From an uncultured Candidatus Altimarinota bacterium (GTDB lineage: Bacteria > Patescibacteriota > Gracilibacteria > BD1-5 > UBA6164): a stretch of DNA of 64,000 nucleotides. The stretch spans positions 186,001 through 250,000 of the forward strand of contig CALDZK010000004.1 of NCBI GenBank assembly GCA_937944145.1, read 5' to 3'. The notes below the pieces were generated by a model. It worked only from the letters and a program-made list of their open reading frames with translations. It did no database searches and was not told the DNA's origin. A program made the position numbers and the translations under genes. This document shows, one piece after another, positions 9,959 to 21,968 of this stretch; position 1 is the first letter of the stretch; the number at the start of each line of letters is the position of its first letter.

Positions 9959-10489
9959 ATGAATGTACAGGATAAAATAAATAAACTTTCGGATGATATA
10001 GTTAAACTAACAACGACTTCTGCACTTGATATTATTGAATTGATGAAAAGTGGTCAAAAAGATAAAGTAGATAAAATTGTTGCGTTTTGAGAACAATTAA
10101 AAGAAAAATTTTGAGAAGTTTTCGAAGAATTTGTATTAGATCAAGATAATCAAAGAAAACTTACAGAGTATGCGGATACTCTCTTTCAGATGCGAGAGAT
10201 TAATAATAAAGAAGATTATCAAAAAGTAGTATTTGCTCTGTATATATCAAACTCATCTAAGGAAGTTTCTACCGTTCTTGGAAATGTTTTGGATTGGAGT
10301 ATGAATTTTAACCAACTTGTTTCAGAGTACGTAGATTATGTATTTCTTAGAGATTATTTTTCTGATCATCCAGAACTCGTTGCCTTTTATGAAAAAGAAA
10401 TATCACTATTTGGTGAAGAGCGTGATACGAGAAGACAGATAGTAGAAAAGGTCTTTCACACTTTTAAACAGAGATTTTCTTTCGCATAA
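9959..10489 (+). CDS. Hypothetical alpha-helical protein
   Basis: 176 aa with two in-frame TGA near residues 44 and 52. Predominantly charged and helical with no signal peptide, membrane segment or motif I recognise. Preceded by an AT-rich stretch with TTGACA at 9903. Ends 9 nt before the next gene, so the two probably form an operon. AT-richer codon choice (many TTA Leu) than the ribosomal genes suggests an accessory origin. Function unknown. Confidence 0.75.
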
Positions 10490-10498
10490 TTTTTTGTC

Positions 10499-11548
10499 AT
10501 GAATACAACTTCTTCTCATTCTCGTAACGAGATCCCGTTCGCTTTTGGGATGGATTATGTTGTGAGTAAAGAAGATAATAAGATTTATTGTTTGGAAATA
10601 AATACGGGAGATGCTTTTTATTTAGAACGTCCTGGATCTTGATGATATTATCAATTAGAAAGAGGAGAGTTTTCGTGAACTATCAAGAACATATTGATAG
10701 GAATCACTCATAAACCATACCCTAATAAACTCTTTCAATTAACAAAACGAAAATCAGATCAACTACTATTTATTCCTAGAGAACATTGCCCAGAAACTTT
10801 GGTGTTAGATAAAAATGATTTCTCTGTTTTTGGGGAGAAGGATCAGTCTAGGTTAGAAATAGAGAAACGACTTATGAAAAAACGTTTACTTATAGGAAAA
10901 ACTGATACTGGTTTTCAAGGGAGAGGGACCTCTCTTATCACTACAGAGGAGTTTTTAGAGGATAGTAAAAGTCTTTCAAAAGCATTACAGTGAAATCTCT
11001 TTGATAATACTGTATTTGCAATGAGTAATATGTCGATTTTAGGCTATTTATGGCTGACCTCACAACTCGGAAATATGTCCTGATTTGATGTGAGTGATGA
11101 TACAATTATGTGATATACTTATAATTTTATGAGGGAAGCATATGGAGGGTATTTATTGGTATATTTTTTATGACATATATATCTGCCAAAGCATTTTTAT
11201 AACAAAAATGATAAGATTATTCTCCAAGAATATATTTTTCCTAAATCAGCAGACTTATGACCAGTAGATAGACCTGCATGCATGAGACATTTGATTCATG
11301 GCAAATATAACATAGAAACACAAGAGATTACTAGTACGATAAATACCTTTGCTCAACGTTTATGAGACGTCGTGAACCCAGACAATCTTGAACATAAATC
11401 TGGAATCATTAATTATTCATCGAGAGGAACGCAGGTGGTACATGCAAGTACAGCAGAAAAAGAGCAGGCACAAAAACTTACTCATAAAATCATTCACAAT
11501 ATCTTTTCAGAAGTATATCCTACTAAGGAGAAAAAAGCTTCGGATTAA
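10499..11548 (+). CDS. Hypothetical protein
   Basis: 349 aa with about nine TGA-encoded Gly; stop TAA inside the terminator hairpin. The N-terminal part (DYVVSKEDNKIYCLEINTG) and a later KTDTGFQGRGTS resemble strands and Gly-rich loops of ATP-grasp enzymes, but I cannot place a complete catalytic set, so this is only a weak hint. No transmembrane segment is obvious. Translationally close to the preceding 176-aa gene. Confidence 0.7.
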
Positions 11549-11562
11549 TCCGAAGCTTTTTA
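11531..11562 (+). terminator. Strong terminator overlapping gene end
   Basis: AAAAAGCTTCGGAT / ATCCGAAGCTTTTT, a perfect 14-bp stem with a short AA-type loop, A-run on the left and T-run on the right. The stop codon of the 349-aa gene lies within it. Could also serve the convergent minus genes. Confidence 0.9.
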
Positions 11563-11576
11563 GTATAATTATATCT

Positions 11577-11798
11577 TTATCTTTTTAACCTCTTAGGTAC
11601 TTTTAGTTCAGGGTTTTCTTTGTATATTTCTGGAAGAGTGTCCAGGTATTTTGACGGAGAGAGTACAAAATCTATAAATCTGTTTTGCTTTTGTATATCT
11701 GAGACTATCTGAGTGATGTTATCTATCAGCGTATCAAAAGAACAAGGATATTCCTCTGGTTTTTTCGTATACGAAGTTTCTTCCCTATATTTTTCCAT
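11577..11798 (-). CDS. Hypothetical small protein
   Basis: 73 aa, charged, no recognised domain (contains FIDFVLSPSKYLD). Its ATG overlaps the TAA of the upstream minus gene in a TAATG arrangement, which implies translational coupling. Convergent with the 349-aa gene and separated from it by the shared hairpin. Confidence 0.65.
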   Translation of the reverse strand: MEKYREETSYTKKPEEYPCSFDTLIDNITQIVSDIQKQNRFIDFVLSPSKYLDTLPEIYKENPELKVPKRLKR

Positions 11799-12019
11799 TA
11801 TACAGTACCTTTATATGTACTTTTTTCATTGGCTCTCTTCAGGGCCTCAGTGATAGTTGCAATCATTGCAGTATCTCTATCTAATTCTTTTGCTACTACT
11901 TTCTCAGTGGGAGAGAGTATCTCTGATGTTTGTGAGCTAAAATCATACGTCAATACTCTGCAAGGAGCATCTTCTATACTTTTACCTGTACTTGGACAAA
12001 ACTCTACTCATTCACACAT
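11798..12019 (-). CDS. Hypothetical small protein
   Basis: 73 aa read from ATG at 12019 with one TGA at codon 4 (MCEGVEFCPS); stop TAA overlaps the next ATG. Three Cys occur in the first 20 residues (C2, C8, C20) but with no zinc-finger spacing. Expressed from a good minus-strand promoter at 12056-12083. Function unknown. Confidence 0.6.
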
Positions 12020-12055
12020 AAAAAACTATTATTAAAAATATATATTAATGATAGG

Positions 12056-12083
12056 ATTGTATGAATAAAATATATACTGTCAA
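12056..12083 (-). promoter_or_regulatory. Sigma70-type promoter for the two small minus genes
   Basis: On the minus strand TTGACA, a 16-nt spacer and TACAAT, about 40 nt upstream of the ATG at 12019. Confidence 0.6.
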
Positions 12084-12115
12084 AATAAAGTTTGATATAT
12101 AGAACTTTATATATC

Positions 12116-13396
12116 TTATTGAATATATACGAGTCTATTTTCGATACTTTCTACACTTTTTTCTGACTCTCCTAGTCCTACTTTTTGATACCCAGCTCTT
12201 TGGTATGATTTTTGAAGAGGGATATTTGTAGTGCTCGTATCTATACACATAACGGATTTTGGGAATGTATCCCTGTAGTATATCATACAAGTATGTACAA
12301 AAGGAGTCGCGATTCTCTGACCTCGAAAATCAGGATATATACGAATGGCATTTGTATGGAGATTACTAGCGTTATCCTGGAGTGTCTTATGTGCCATAGG
12401 ATCCTGTATTTCTTGTATTTTTGGAGCCGTACATGGACGCCCCCACCATATCCCAGCGAGTTTTCACTCTGAGCTTACGAGGGAAAAGAAATACCTCCCA
12501 GGAGCTTCGTACCATTTTTGAATTTTTTCTCTGTGTGTAAATCTCTTTTTGTCCCCAGTATTTTTCTGTATTGCTGTATCTGAGCTGTCCTGAGAATACT
12601 CTATAAGCTCAGAGACATGAGTGTGATTGATTCAAAGATATATCTGAAAATTTTTCAGGTTTCCGAGTTTTAGAGAAGTTCCAAATGGAGGAATATTTTT
12701 TAGTATACTTTTGCTTGATTCTTGGAGGATATCTTCAGAAGTCTGGATATCCTCCACATAGGAGATATCAAAGAATTTTCATGCTATAGGGAAGAGTCGA
12801 AAACTTGTCTGACTACAGTAGGTGTTAATCGCATCAGTGAGTTCGTATTCTCCTCGAGGACTAGGTTGGAGATCATCTATGAGATCAAGTATCTCTGGAC
12901 CAAACTTATAGACTCAGAGATTTGCGAGATTTCCGATATAGTTTTCCGGTTTCTCTATGACCTCTATAGCATCTCCGTTATCCTTTTGGTGAAATATCCC
13001 GTACTTTTCTGGGGATTCTACTTCGCGTACCAGACACCCGTATCCATCGTAGTCTATCAGTTTGCTGATATCTCTATCTTCGAAAATAGTATCAGCGTAA
13101 AATACAAATACTTCCTCACTACTTTTTATACCTTCCAGAGCTCCACCGGTTCATTTTTTGTCTCCTTGTATATGGTAAGTAATAGGAGTTCCACAGTAAC
13201 TCTCTCCAAATACTTCACGAAACATTTCCTGCTTATAGTTTACGATCAGGATGATCTCTGATACGTGACTATGTATTTGTTCGAAAAAATACTCTACTAT
13301 AGATTTTCCACGGATCTGTATCAGTGGTTTTGGGGTAGTATCAGTGATGGGTTTGAGTCTGGTTCCACGACCAGCTGCGAGGATGATGGCTTTCAT
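12116..13396 (-). CDS. Sugar-phosphate nucleotidyltransferase fused to GNAT acetyltransferase
   Basis: 426 aa in one open frame with seven TGA-Gly; no TAA or TAG interrupts it. Residues 1-235 form a nucleotidyltransferase ([18 protein letters not shown] with the G-x-G-T/S-R-x(4)-P signature, then [16 protein letters not shown], the metal-binding FYADTIF and EVIEKP). Residues about 260-426 resemble a GNAT N-acyltransferase, with [16 protein letters not shown] as acetyl-CoA pyrophosphate loop and [10 protein letters not shown] near the end. The architecture suggests one protein that activates a sugar-1-phosphate and acylates an amine, by analogy with bifunctional GlmU but with unrelated acyltransferase chemistry. 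Substrate unknown. Confidence 0.85.
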
Positions 13397-13406
13397 GTGT
13401 ATTCAA

Positions 13407-13444
13407 TAAAAAAAGTTTCTTCTATTGTAAGAAGAAACTTTTTG
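13407..13444 (-). terminator. Terminator (minus strand)
   Basis: AAAGTTTCTTCT / AGAAGAAACTTT with T-runs on both strands; placed just after the broken gene at 13466-14016 as read on minus. Confidence 0.8.
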
Positions 13445-13465
13445 AGGGCAAAAGTATTCACCATA

Positions 13466-14016
13466 CTATGTTCCTTGTCATGTTCTTATATACACATCAG
13501 AATAGTTTTTGATAGTTACTTTCTCATCAGGGTCTTGGGAAGTTGTGTATGAAATAATATTTCGAAAAGATTCATATATAAGTTCTAGTCATACAGCAGT
13601 AGGTGTTCATTCTTTACAATGAATCTGTTTTCCTTGTTCTATGCAGTCATAACTTTCTTCTATTATCGCATAATAAGGATTTGTTCGTATCTTTGCATTA
13701 TTGTAAATATCTCTTTCTAAGGTCATATGAGTAATATTTTCTTCATTAATTAGAGGCATACTCTGTCATTTTATTACTCAGAATTGATCTGCGAGTATAT
13801 TTGCTAGATCTCAAGTAGATTCGATTTTTATTTCCCCTCTTGATATGACTCCTTTGGGAGATCTGATTCATTGGTACATGTTATGAGTGTGTATGTGTCT
13901 GCACTTATTCCTACACACACATCTTTTATTTTAAGAATATCAACTTCTTCAGCATTTACTGAATTAATTCAAGACAGTAGTAGGCTACCAACTAATGCGA
14001 TTCATTTTGTATCCAT
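13466..14016 (-). pseudogene. Frameshifted gene for a probable exported protein
   Basis: Two overlapping minus-strand frames look like parts of one protein. Frame 1 (14016-13828, ATG to TAA) gives a short signal-peptide-like start, GIALVGSLLLSGINSVNA, followed by a Cys-containing segment. Frame 2 (open from about 13944, first ATG 13879, stop TAG 13466) continues with ordinary coding content (GDLANILADQF, LERDIYNNAKIRTNPYYAII). Joining them needs a -1 shift (or +2) between about 13940 and 13830. It could be a real frameshift, a sequencing error, or two overlapping genes. Confidence 0.55.
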
Positions 14017-14182
14017 GATTTTTTATTATTTATGTAATTTGAATATAATATAAATTATTATTATTTTTTGTCAAATTATATTTCTTTATATCATATATAG
14101 ATACAGTTTTTTCCTTGATATCGAGCCAAAAAACTGTATATTTATATCCATATAATTTATTTCTTTTTTGCTCTATTAACAC

Positions 14183-16753
14183 ATGCCTGAAAACGATAAT
14201 AATCTCAACATCAATGATGATAACGATAGCAATGAAAGTGGAGAAAATACTCTTCCAATTCCAGAATGAATATCATATCAGTGAGACTCTGCGAGAAGTA
14301 TCTCTGATGAGATGGAAACCTGTTATCTTGATTATGCGATGAGTGTTATTGTTTCTAGAGCATTGCCAGATATACGCGATGGTTTCAAACCCGTTCATAG
14401 ACGTATACTCTACTCTATGCACGAACAGGGACTCAGACCAAGTGCAAAGTTTAGAAAATCAGCGACAGTAGTTGGGGATGTTCTCGGGAAGTACCATCCT
14501 CACGGTGATACTTCTGTATATGAAGCTATGGTTCGTATGGCTCAGGATTTTTCACTCAGATATCCACTGGTAAATGGTCAGGGGAATTTTGGTTCTATGG
14601 ATGGTGATGGAGCAGCAGCATATAGATATACAGAGGCAAAGATGACGAAGCTTGCTGAGTATATGCTTAGTGATATAGAGAAAAAAACCGTAGATTATCG
14701 TGATAATTTTGATACCACGAGACAAGAGCCGACGGTTATGCCGACACGTATACCGAATCTACTTATGAATGGTGTGATGGGAATCGCTGTTGGTATGGCC
14801 ACCAACATCCCTCCACATAATCTGACAGAACTTATCAATGCTATTCAATTTATGTTGAGTTCTGATAATGTGGAAGATGTTACAATAGAAGACCTGATGG
14901 AACATGTTACTGGTCCTGATTTTCCTACAGGTGGAATTATTTATGATAAAGAAGCAATTTTGACAGCCTACTCTACTGGTCGTGGATCGGTGATTATGAG
15001 AGGGGTTGCATCTATTGAAGAAAATAAAAAAGGAAGAAAGTACATAAATATATCAGAAGTTCCTTTCGCAACCAATAAGACCACATTTATAGAAAAAATG
15101 GCTGGACTGGTAAGGGATAAGAAAATAGTTGGTATTTCAGATATACGTGATGAGTCAAATAAGGATGGAGTGAGGATTATTATAGAACTAAAAAAAGATA
15201 GTTTTCCTAAAAAAGTTCTAAATCAACTCTATAAACTTACACAGCTTCAGACCAGTTTTGGGTTCAATATGATTGGTCTTGGTGAAAGATGAATGCAACC
15301 AAAGCTCTATAACCTCAAAGAACTTTTAGTAGCATTTATAGACCATAGAAACGAAGTTGTAGTTAGAAGAACTCAATATGAACTTCAAGTAGCAGAAGCG
15401 AGAGCGCATATACTCGAAGGACTCAAAAAAGCGCTCGACCATATAGATGAAATCATAAAAACAATTAGAGCCAGTGAGACAAAAGATGATGCAAAGAATA
15501 ATTTGATGAGTAAGTGGGATTTTTCTGCACTGCAGGCTGACGCGATTCTCGAGATGAGACTCCAAAAACTCGCAGGTCTTGAGAGAAAGAAAATAGAAGA
15601 CGAACTCAAAGAAAAGCATCTTCTTATCGCAGATCTCAAAGATATCCTTGCAAAACCTGAGAGAATTATCGCGATAATAAATGAGGAGCTGAGTGAAGTA
15701 AGAAATGTTTTTGGAGACGAGAGAAGAACTCAAGTAAATGCTGGAAAAGTAGGTGAGTTTAACGCAAAAGATACTATACCAAATGAAGATGTTGTCATCG
15801 TCTATACAAAAAATTCTTATGTAAAAAGAGTGAAATCAAACTCTTTTAGAACACAAAGAAGAGGAGGAAAAGGAATCACCACAGCAACCAAAGAAGATGA
15901 TGAAATTTATCTCGTAGTACCGACACAAAATCATAGTGATCTACTCTTTTTTACGACCCAAGGACGTGTGTTTACGATTCCAGCCTATGAGATACCAGAA
16001 ACGACGAGAATTGCAAAATGACAACCTATAGTCAATCTTCTCAATCTCCAAAAAGGTGAGGAAATCGCTGCCATCATGGATATCACCAGAGAACAGAAAA
16101 AATATCTTTTCTTTGTTAGTCAAAAAGGAATCGTGAAGAAACTCGAGATGGACCAAGTAAAAAATATCAGAGCAAATGGACTCAAAGTTGTTGGAGTCAA
16201 GGAGGGAGATGATCTCAAATGGGTAAAAACTACTTCGGGGAATGATTCTATATTTATAGCGACACATGAAGGAAAGGCTATACAGTTCAGCGAAGATGAC
16301 GTTCGTCCGATGTGAAGGTCTGCAGCTGGTGTGAGAGGAATCAACCTCAAGGCAAACGACAATGTTATAGAAGTCGCCATAGTCGGAGAAGAAAATAAAT
16401 TTGTGTTTATCGCAACAGAAAATGGTCTAGGGAAAATCACAGATATAGAAGAATATAGAAATCAAAAAAGAGGTGGAGCGGGAGTAAAAGCGATGGCTGT
16501 GACCTCAAAAACAGGAAAGCTTGTTTCTGCGAAGATCCTTACAGAAGAGGATAAAAAAGAAAGTGACGTGATCCTGATTAGTAAGTCAGGACAAACTATC
16601 AGAATCAACCTCAAAGGAGTGCGTATTACTTCCAGAGTAACACAATGAGTGATACTGACCAAACTCAAAAACAAATCAGATATGATCGTCAGAGCCTCGG
16701 TAATACGTGAATGAGAAGATGATGATAGTGCCGAGGTAACTACCAAAAAATAA
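14183..16753 (+). CDS. gyrA: DNA gyrase subunit A
   Basis: 856 aa. Acidic N-terminal extension of about 40 residues, then the breakage-reunion domain: [39 protein letters not shown], and the catalytic Tyr149 in [12 protein letters not shown] coiled-coil tower follows, then the C-terminal beta-pinwheel with a GyrA-box-like segment (QRRGGKGI). The stop at 16753 is followed by a terminator. gyrB is not nearby. Confidence 0.97.
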
Positions 16754-16757
16754 GAAA

Positions 16758-16790
16758 TAAAAAACTCTCGCATGCGAGAGTTTTTTATTT
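16758..16790 (+). terminator. Terminator after gyrA, shared with convergent gene
   Basis: AACTCTCGCA / TGCGAGAGTT perfect stem followed by TTTTTTATTT on plus and an A-rich left side. The stop of the convergent minus gene lies inside it. Confidence 0.9.
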
Positions 16791-18809
16791 CCCTAGACGA
16801 TCAAGGAATTTTCCTATTTGAAATCAGCTTGCGAGTTTCTCGTTTTCTCAGACAAACGTCTGACGAAATATACTTCCTATATAACTCTCGTTTCGAAGAA
16901 TACTGACATCGTTTGTATTTGCCAGAAGATTATCTCACTTGTTGATACGTCTCATAAGTGGAACAATCAACTTGAGGTTTTGTTTTTCTCCGCGGAGACT
17001 CTCTATCTCATTTTTTTGGGCTTCGGGGAGTTCTTCATTTATAGAGTCGAGTATGGTATAGAGAAATAGTGAGAGTTCATTTGGAGAGACGTAGTCAGAA
17101 TCAGACATATCAAAACCAGAACTGACAGAGGTTGATTGTATTCCCGTAAATATACGTTCTCTATAATCCCAAAATTCTTCTAAATTTAGTACGGTAAGAG
17201 CTTTTCTAAAGTCTATAAAGTTCCTTAGAGCTTCTTTGGATTCTGAGATGATATCTTGTTCTTCTGGAGTGATTTTAGATATTTCTTCTGAACTAAATCC
17301 TGCCTGTTGTAGTTCATCTTTGGTTTCTTTATAACTCCATTCTTTTTGTATTTCTTGCTCTATATTAGTATTTTTTTCAGTGTCCTGGTTGTTGTTTTCA
17401 GTTTCTTGCTGAAGTTTTTGTTCGGCTCTGTATTTTTTTGCGGATTTGGAGTTTTTTTGTAATGCCCTGAGTTTGGTAGTGTCTCGGAACACAGAATCTG
17501 TTTTGAGTTCAGATATTTTTATCCCGAGATTTTTCATCATCTTGAGAGTATGTCATCTGGTTTTAGGATCATTATAGTTATTTCCATACTCGTTTATGAA
17601 TTTTATATATTCGTTTTTTCCGAGTCTCGAGATTGCATTATGGATTCTTGTATCATTGAGTGTGTTTGCATGAATATTTTTTACCAGACTGTAACCATGT
17701 TTCTCTATAGCATAGGCTGATAGATCTGCATTATTATGGAGAGTTGTGAGCAGTCAAAAGTTTCAAATGTTTCCATCAATAATTACCTTTACTTGATAGT
17801 CTAATTCTTTTACATCAGCATATAGTATGTAAGAATTTACGATTTCTGCCTCTTTTTTTCAGAGCTTTCCACTTCCGTATTTTTCTATCTCTTTTACTAT
17901 TTTAGAGACCTTTGATTGTAGGGTTTTGATTTGTTTTTGTGCTGACTCTATAAGTTCTTTGGGAAAATACTTTTCTAAAAAAGCTCTATCTTCTATGTAC
18001 TCTTGTGGGAGTGTCTTGATAAGGTCTTTTGGCTGTATTTTTTTGTCTTGGATGATACTTTCTATTATATCTGGACTTCCTTCGATATTTTTAAATACTT
18101 TTCTCAGCATTGTATGGTACTCATTTTCTGGGAAGTTTTTCTCTTGAATTCCTGAAATGATGATTCCTATATTTTCCCTAGAAAAATTATCGTGATGCTC
18201 ATTAGCGATAACATCTATAATAGTTTCATTGCTTTGGAGTCATTTTTGAAACTCGGAACTCAGGAGAGCCTGTAATATCTTTGGGGCTCCCATAAGAGCA
18301 ACATCAATTTTTCTATAAGCTCAAATTATTTTTTGAGACTGACCAGATGATTCTAAATATGAAAGGTATTCAGAGGCTATTTTAGCGTCCATAGTGGCTA
18401 TATCATGATCTGAGTATTTACTAAATTCTTTATTTTTTTCTCAGTTTTCACCCATATGTATATCCCTCAAGTCCTGTACTTCATCTTCAATAATTTTGAC
18501 TTCACTTTCAGACATACTCCCATCACTGAGAGTTTCACTATCTTCTCATGAAAGTTCTTTTCTAAACTCTTCTAGAGAAGAACCTGTTTCATGTCTGAGT
18601 TTTCTGAGTGAGGCTATAGTACTCAGGCGAACTTCTTCGTATTCTTTTTTGAGTTGTTCTTTTTGTATCCCTATACTTTCAGAACTACGAAAGATTCTTT
18701 TTGATTCTTCTAGAGCTTTTTGCGTCCTTTGTTTTATTTCGTCAGAACTCTGGGACTCTTTGACTTCTTTTGCAAGAAAATCCTGATTATGTCATGGAAT
18801 AAGTGCCAT
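16785..18809 (-). CDS. Large coiled-coil protein, shorter paralogue
   Basis: 674 aa in one frame with about fifteen TGA-Gly; ATG at 18809, stop TAA at 16785. No signal peptide or membrane segment; long Glu/Lys/Gln-rich helices throughout. It is a paralogue of the protein encoded at 18879-21770. Both begin with an EVKES motif within the first 20 residues, share EVRL-T-SL and a DE-x-QD-x(3)-IH segment, and both have ITPEEQ (residue 513 here) followed by a xYRxx helix and a similar C-terminal IG-x-F-x-QT. I do not recognise the family; likely a cytoplasmic structural or scaffolding protein. Confidence 0.8.
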
Positions 18810-18878
18810 GGAGACCTAGAAAAATATATATAGTATAAAAATACCATATTTTTCAGATTTTCACAAATTATGATATTT

Positions 18879-21770
18879 TTATACACTGAGGGCTTGTTTT
18901 ATGATACTTGTTTGAAATATAGTACCACCTATGATTGATTTTTCTCTGAGTAGTGCTGTAAACTTGTCCTCTCCGAGACTATTAAATGTTTTATCTTGTG
19001 AATTGAGATTTCAGGATTCGCTAAAATTACGTAATTCAGAAGTAAGAAGTTCTTGGGATGGAGAATCAGTGCTCAGCACTACTTCGTCTTGTAATCCATT
19101 TATTATTTTTGCGACATTATTTCCAAATTTTAGGAGTTCTTCTTCCCTGAGAGAATCATCATATATATTTATATTCATATCATTCATCGCGATACATAGC
19201 TCTTGTCTGTATTCCCACACTCCTAACATATTTAACTCCTTACAAAAATCATATCATTTTATAATATTTTTTCATACTTCAGGATTTTTTTCTATGAGCT
19301 CCTGCTCTTCGGGGGTGATAGATATATATTCTCATGTGGGGGAGAGAATCGCAGGAGATTCGTTATATATCGTTATTTCTGTTTGCTCTCCAGAGTACTT
19401 ACTAAGAATTTCTTCTCAGGAGTTGTTTTTCTTTTGTTCTAGGCTTTTGGGAGCAAGAGGCACTTGCTCTTCCCAGTTTTCGCCATAGTTTTCTACCATA
19501 GCCGTTTCATAGCTCGCGCGTGCTGCGATGATCTGCTTATCCCAGTTCGGGGATTCATATTTTTTATTGTTTTTTTGTATTTCCTTTTCAGCTAATGTAG
19601 TGAGACTGTCCCAGTCTTTGTTTTTTATGAGTTTTTTTCGTGTGTCTGACTGATCTTGTATATCTTGTATTTTTGTCTCAAACTTTTTCTGTATTTCTAT
19701 TCATATATCTGTTTTTTGAAAATCTTTTATACTTTGAGATACATTTCAAAATCATTCAGAGAATTCTTCTTTTTCCTGAGGCATCTCTTGTTCAAAAGGA
19801 AACGCTTGAGACTCTTCTGACTTATACTTACTTATTCCTTCGGCATATAGTTTAGAAATTTCTGCTAGCGCTATAGAGTCTTTTTCTACAACTACAAGAT
19901 GTGACTCATCTGACTGTATATCATCTGAGATCTTTTGGAGTCTTTGTTCTTCACTAGATAACAGATTTTCAAGAGTTTTTTTGTCTATTCCATATTTTTC
20001 TAGTTCCTCTTCTATACCTTTTAATTGTAAAAAGTCTGACTCACGCATAGAACCTTGCATGATAGATGTTCTTTGACGTTGGAGTTCTTCTATATGTTTT
20101 TTAGTACTTTCGAGCTTTATAGAACCTATTTTTACTTCTTTAGTAACCGTATCAAAAATGGCTCTAGACTTCGAAAGAGAAGACTCTAACTGGAGACCTT
20201 TTATGCTGTTTACAGAATCAAGGAGAGATAGAGCTTGTTTATTATTGATGAGGATTGCCTTCTCAGGATGAGTGTGATTAAAATGAGTGATCATTCTTTT
20301 GAGTTTATCACCGAGTTCTTCTACTGATATTCCTTGGTTTGTTTTTGCATCTATAAAAGTATGAATTTCTTCTTGTATATGTGGAGCATCTTTGAAAATA
20401 GGTTGGATATTTTTTATTATTTCTTTTTTGAGTTGTTGAGTTTTTTCTTGAAATATCCTACGTCTTTCTTGGAGTATAGTGTTTTTTAACTCAGGGTTTT
20501 TAAGATGAGTTATGTTTGTATCTTCACTAGAAGATAGTATATTTTCCCTGATTTTTGTGATATGGAGTATAGATCATGCAGTTGGAATATCTTTTCACAC
20601 TCTTTCTCCCATATCTGGTCTTGAGCGAGATACTTCTTTATATGACATCATATATGAGTCGAGATCTTCGATTTTGTATCCTCCTCTTCCAGCTTGTAAA
20701 AGCCTTCAAAATAAACTAGTCATTGATTCACTAAAACAATCGTAGAATTTATTATTTTTAAAAATACCTACATCTACAAGTTTGTCTTTTGCGTCTTTTA
20801 CATAGGAGTCGTTTGATGTCGATAGGAGGGTACTAATATCCTCTACCCTGTTTCCAAGAATCTTTGATATATTTATTTTAAATCCAAGTTTATCATTATC
20901 ATTGACATCATAAACACTATTTATAAAACTTGCCAGAGATTTTGGATCTATTGTTTCTCCATTTTTTACGCTATTTTCAAAGTCATTTTTCTTTACAGTA
21001 TAGTTTCCTCATTTTTCTTTGTTATATCCTAGCAAGATACCACTTTCTCGTGAGAATCCTTTTTTGCTAGTTCCAGTTCCATAAATAGTATCTATAAGTC
21101 CTTCTTGGTAGGTATTATACTGTCCTTGACTTGAAACTTGGGAAAGTTTCATATCATCGTCTATCGAGTCTGAAAACCAGGATCCTATTTGATTGACTGT
21201 GTTTCCTGCACTTTCTAACCAACTGTCTTCACTCGTTCCAACTTCTGTGACGAGATGAGTGCTTATATCGATATCTTTGAAAGTAGTATAATTTTCTTGT
21301 GTGAGTGAGAGCATTTTTTTTGCTTGAGAGGGTGATAATTCTCAGAGTTTTATACCACTCTCTTTTCAGTATACTTCCTCTAGAGTTTTCTTTGTTTCCT
21401 GTTTTTGAGCACGATGTATGTTTTTTACGTCTTGAAATTCCTGATCTATGACATCGAGCTCTTCATTTGTTATCTCTCCTTCCCTGAGGTCTATAGGTTG
21501 GGCATCTAGTCATGCACGTAAGTCTTTACGTAGATCTCCTAAAAGTGAACTCGTAGAAAACCTCTCTTCTTTGAGTGACCCAAAAGTTGCCAGACGAACA
21601 TCTTCACACTCTTTTCTTATGGTATTTGCCTTGTCTTTATATCCTTTTTGCTCCATCATAGAACATATCTTTTCAGTTTCTTGAAGGATTTTTTGGGTTT
21701 TATTTCTGTTTTCTTCGCTCGTTGAAGCTGATTCTTTCACTTCTCGTTGGATGTAGGAATTTTCATTCAT
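18879..21770 (-). CDS. Large coiled-coil protein, longer paralogue
   Basis: 963 aa, ATG at 21770 (a second in-frame ATG lies 4 codons on), stop TAA. Highly charged helical protein; predicted coiled coil especially at about 520-680 (KKHIEELQRQR.., EELEKYGIDKKTLENLL). A region around residues 150-240 contains Ser/Gly-rich sequence (GNTVNQIGSWFSDS). It shares N- and C-terminal homology blocks with the downstream 674-aa paralogue, and the extra length is in the centre. The two genes are 69 nt apart and probably co-transcribed. Function unknown. Confidence 0.8.
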
Positions 21771-21968
21771 TTCCAGACTTCGTTACTTGCAAAATAGAAT
21801 ATCTATTATTAAAATAACATATTTTCAAGATTTAGACGAGAATTATTTATTTACAAATATGCTTTTTATTTTATATTAAAAAACAATAGATTCTTGAATT
21901 ACAGAAAATATCTTTATAATAAGTTTCCAGAAATCTTAAAAAATTTTAAGAATTAATTACAATAACAT

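Noticed and set aside
12722-13261. 179-codon plus-strand ORF
   Set aside because: Antisense of the nucleotidyltransferase-GNAT gene with its recognisable motifs.
18931-19488. 185-codon plus-strand Ser-rich ORF
   Set aside because: Antisense of the 963-aa coiled-coil gene; Ser/Leu/Phe richness is the usual reverse-complement signature of Glu/Lys/Gln-rich coding DNA.
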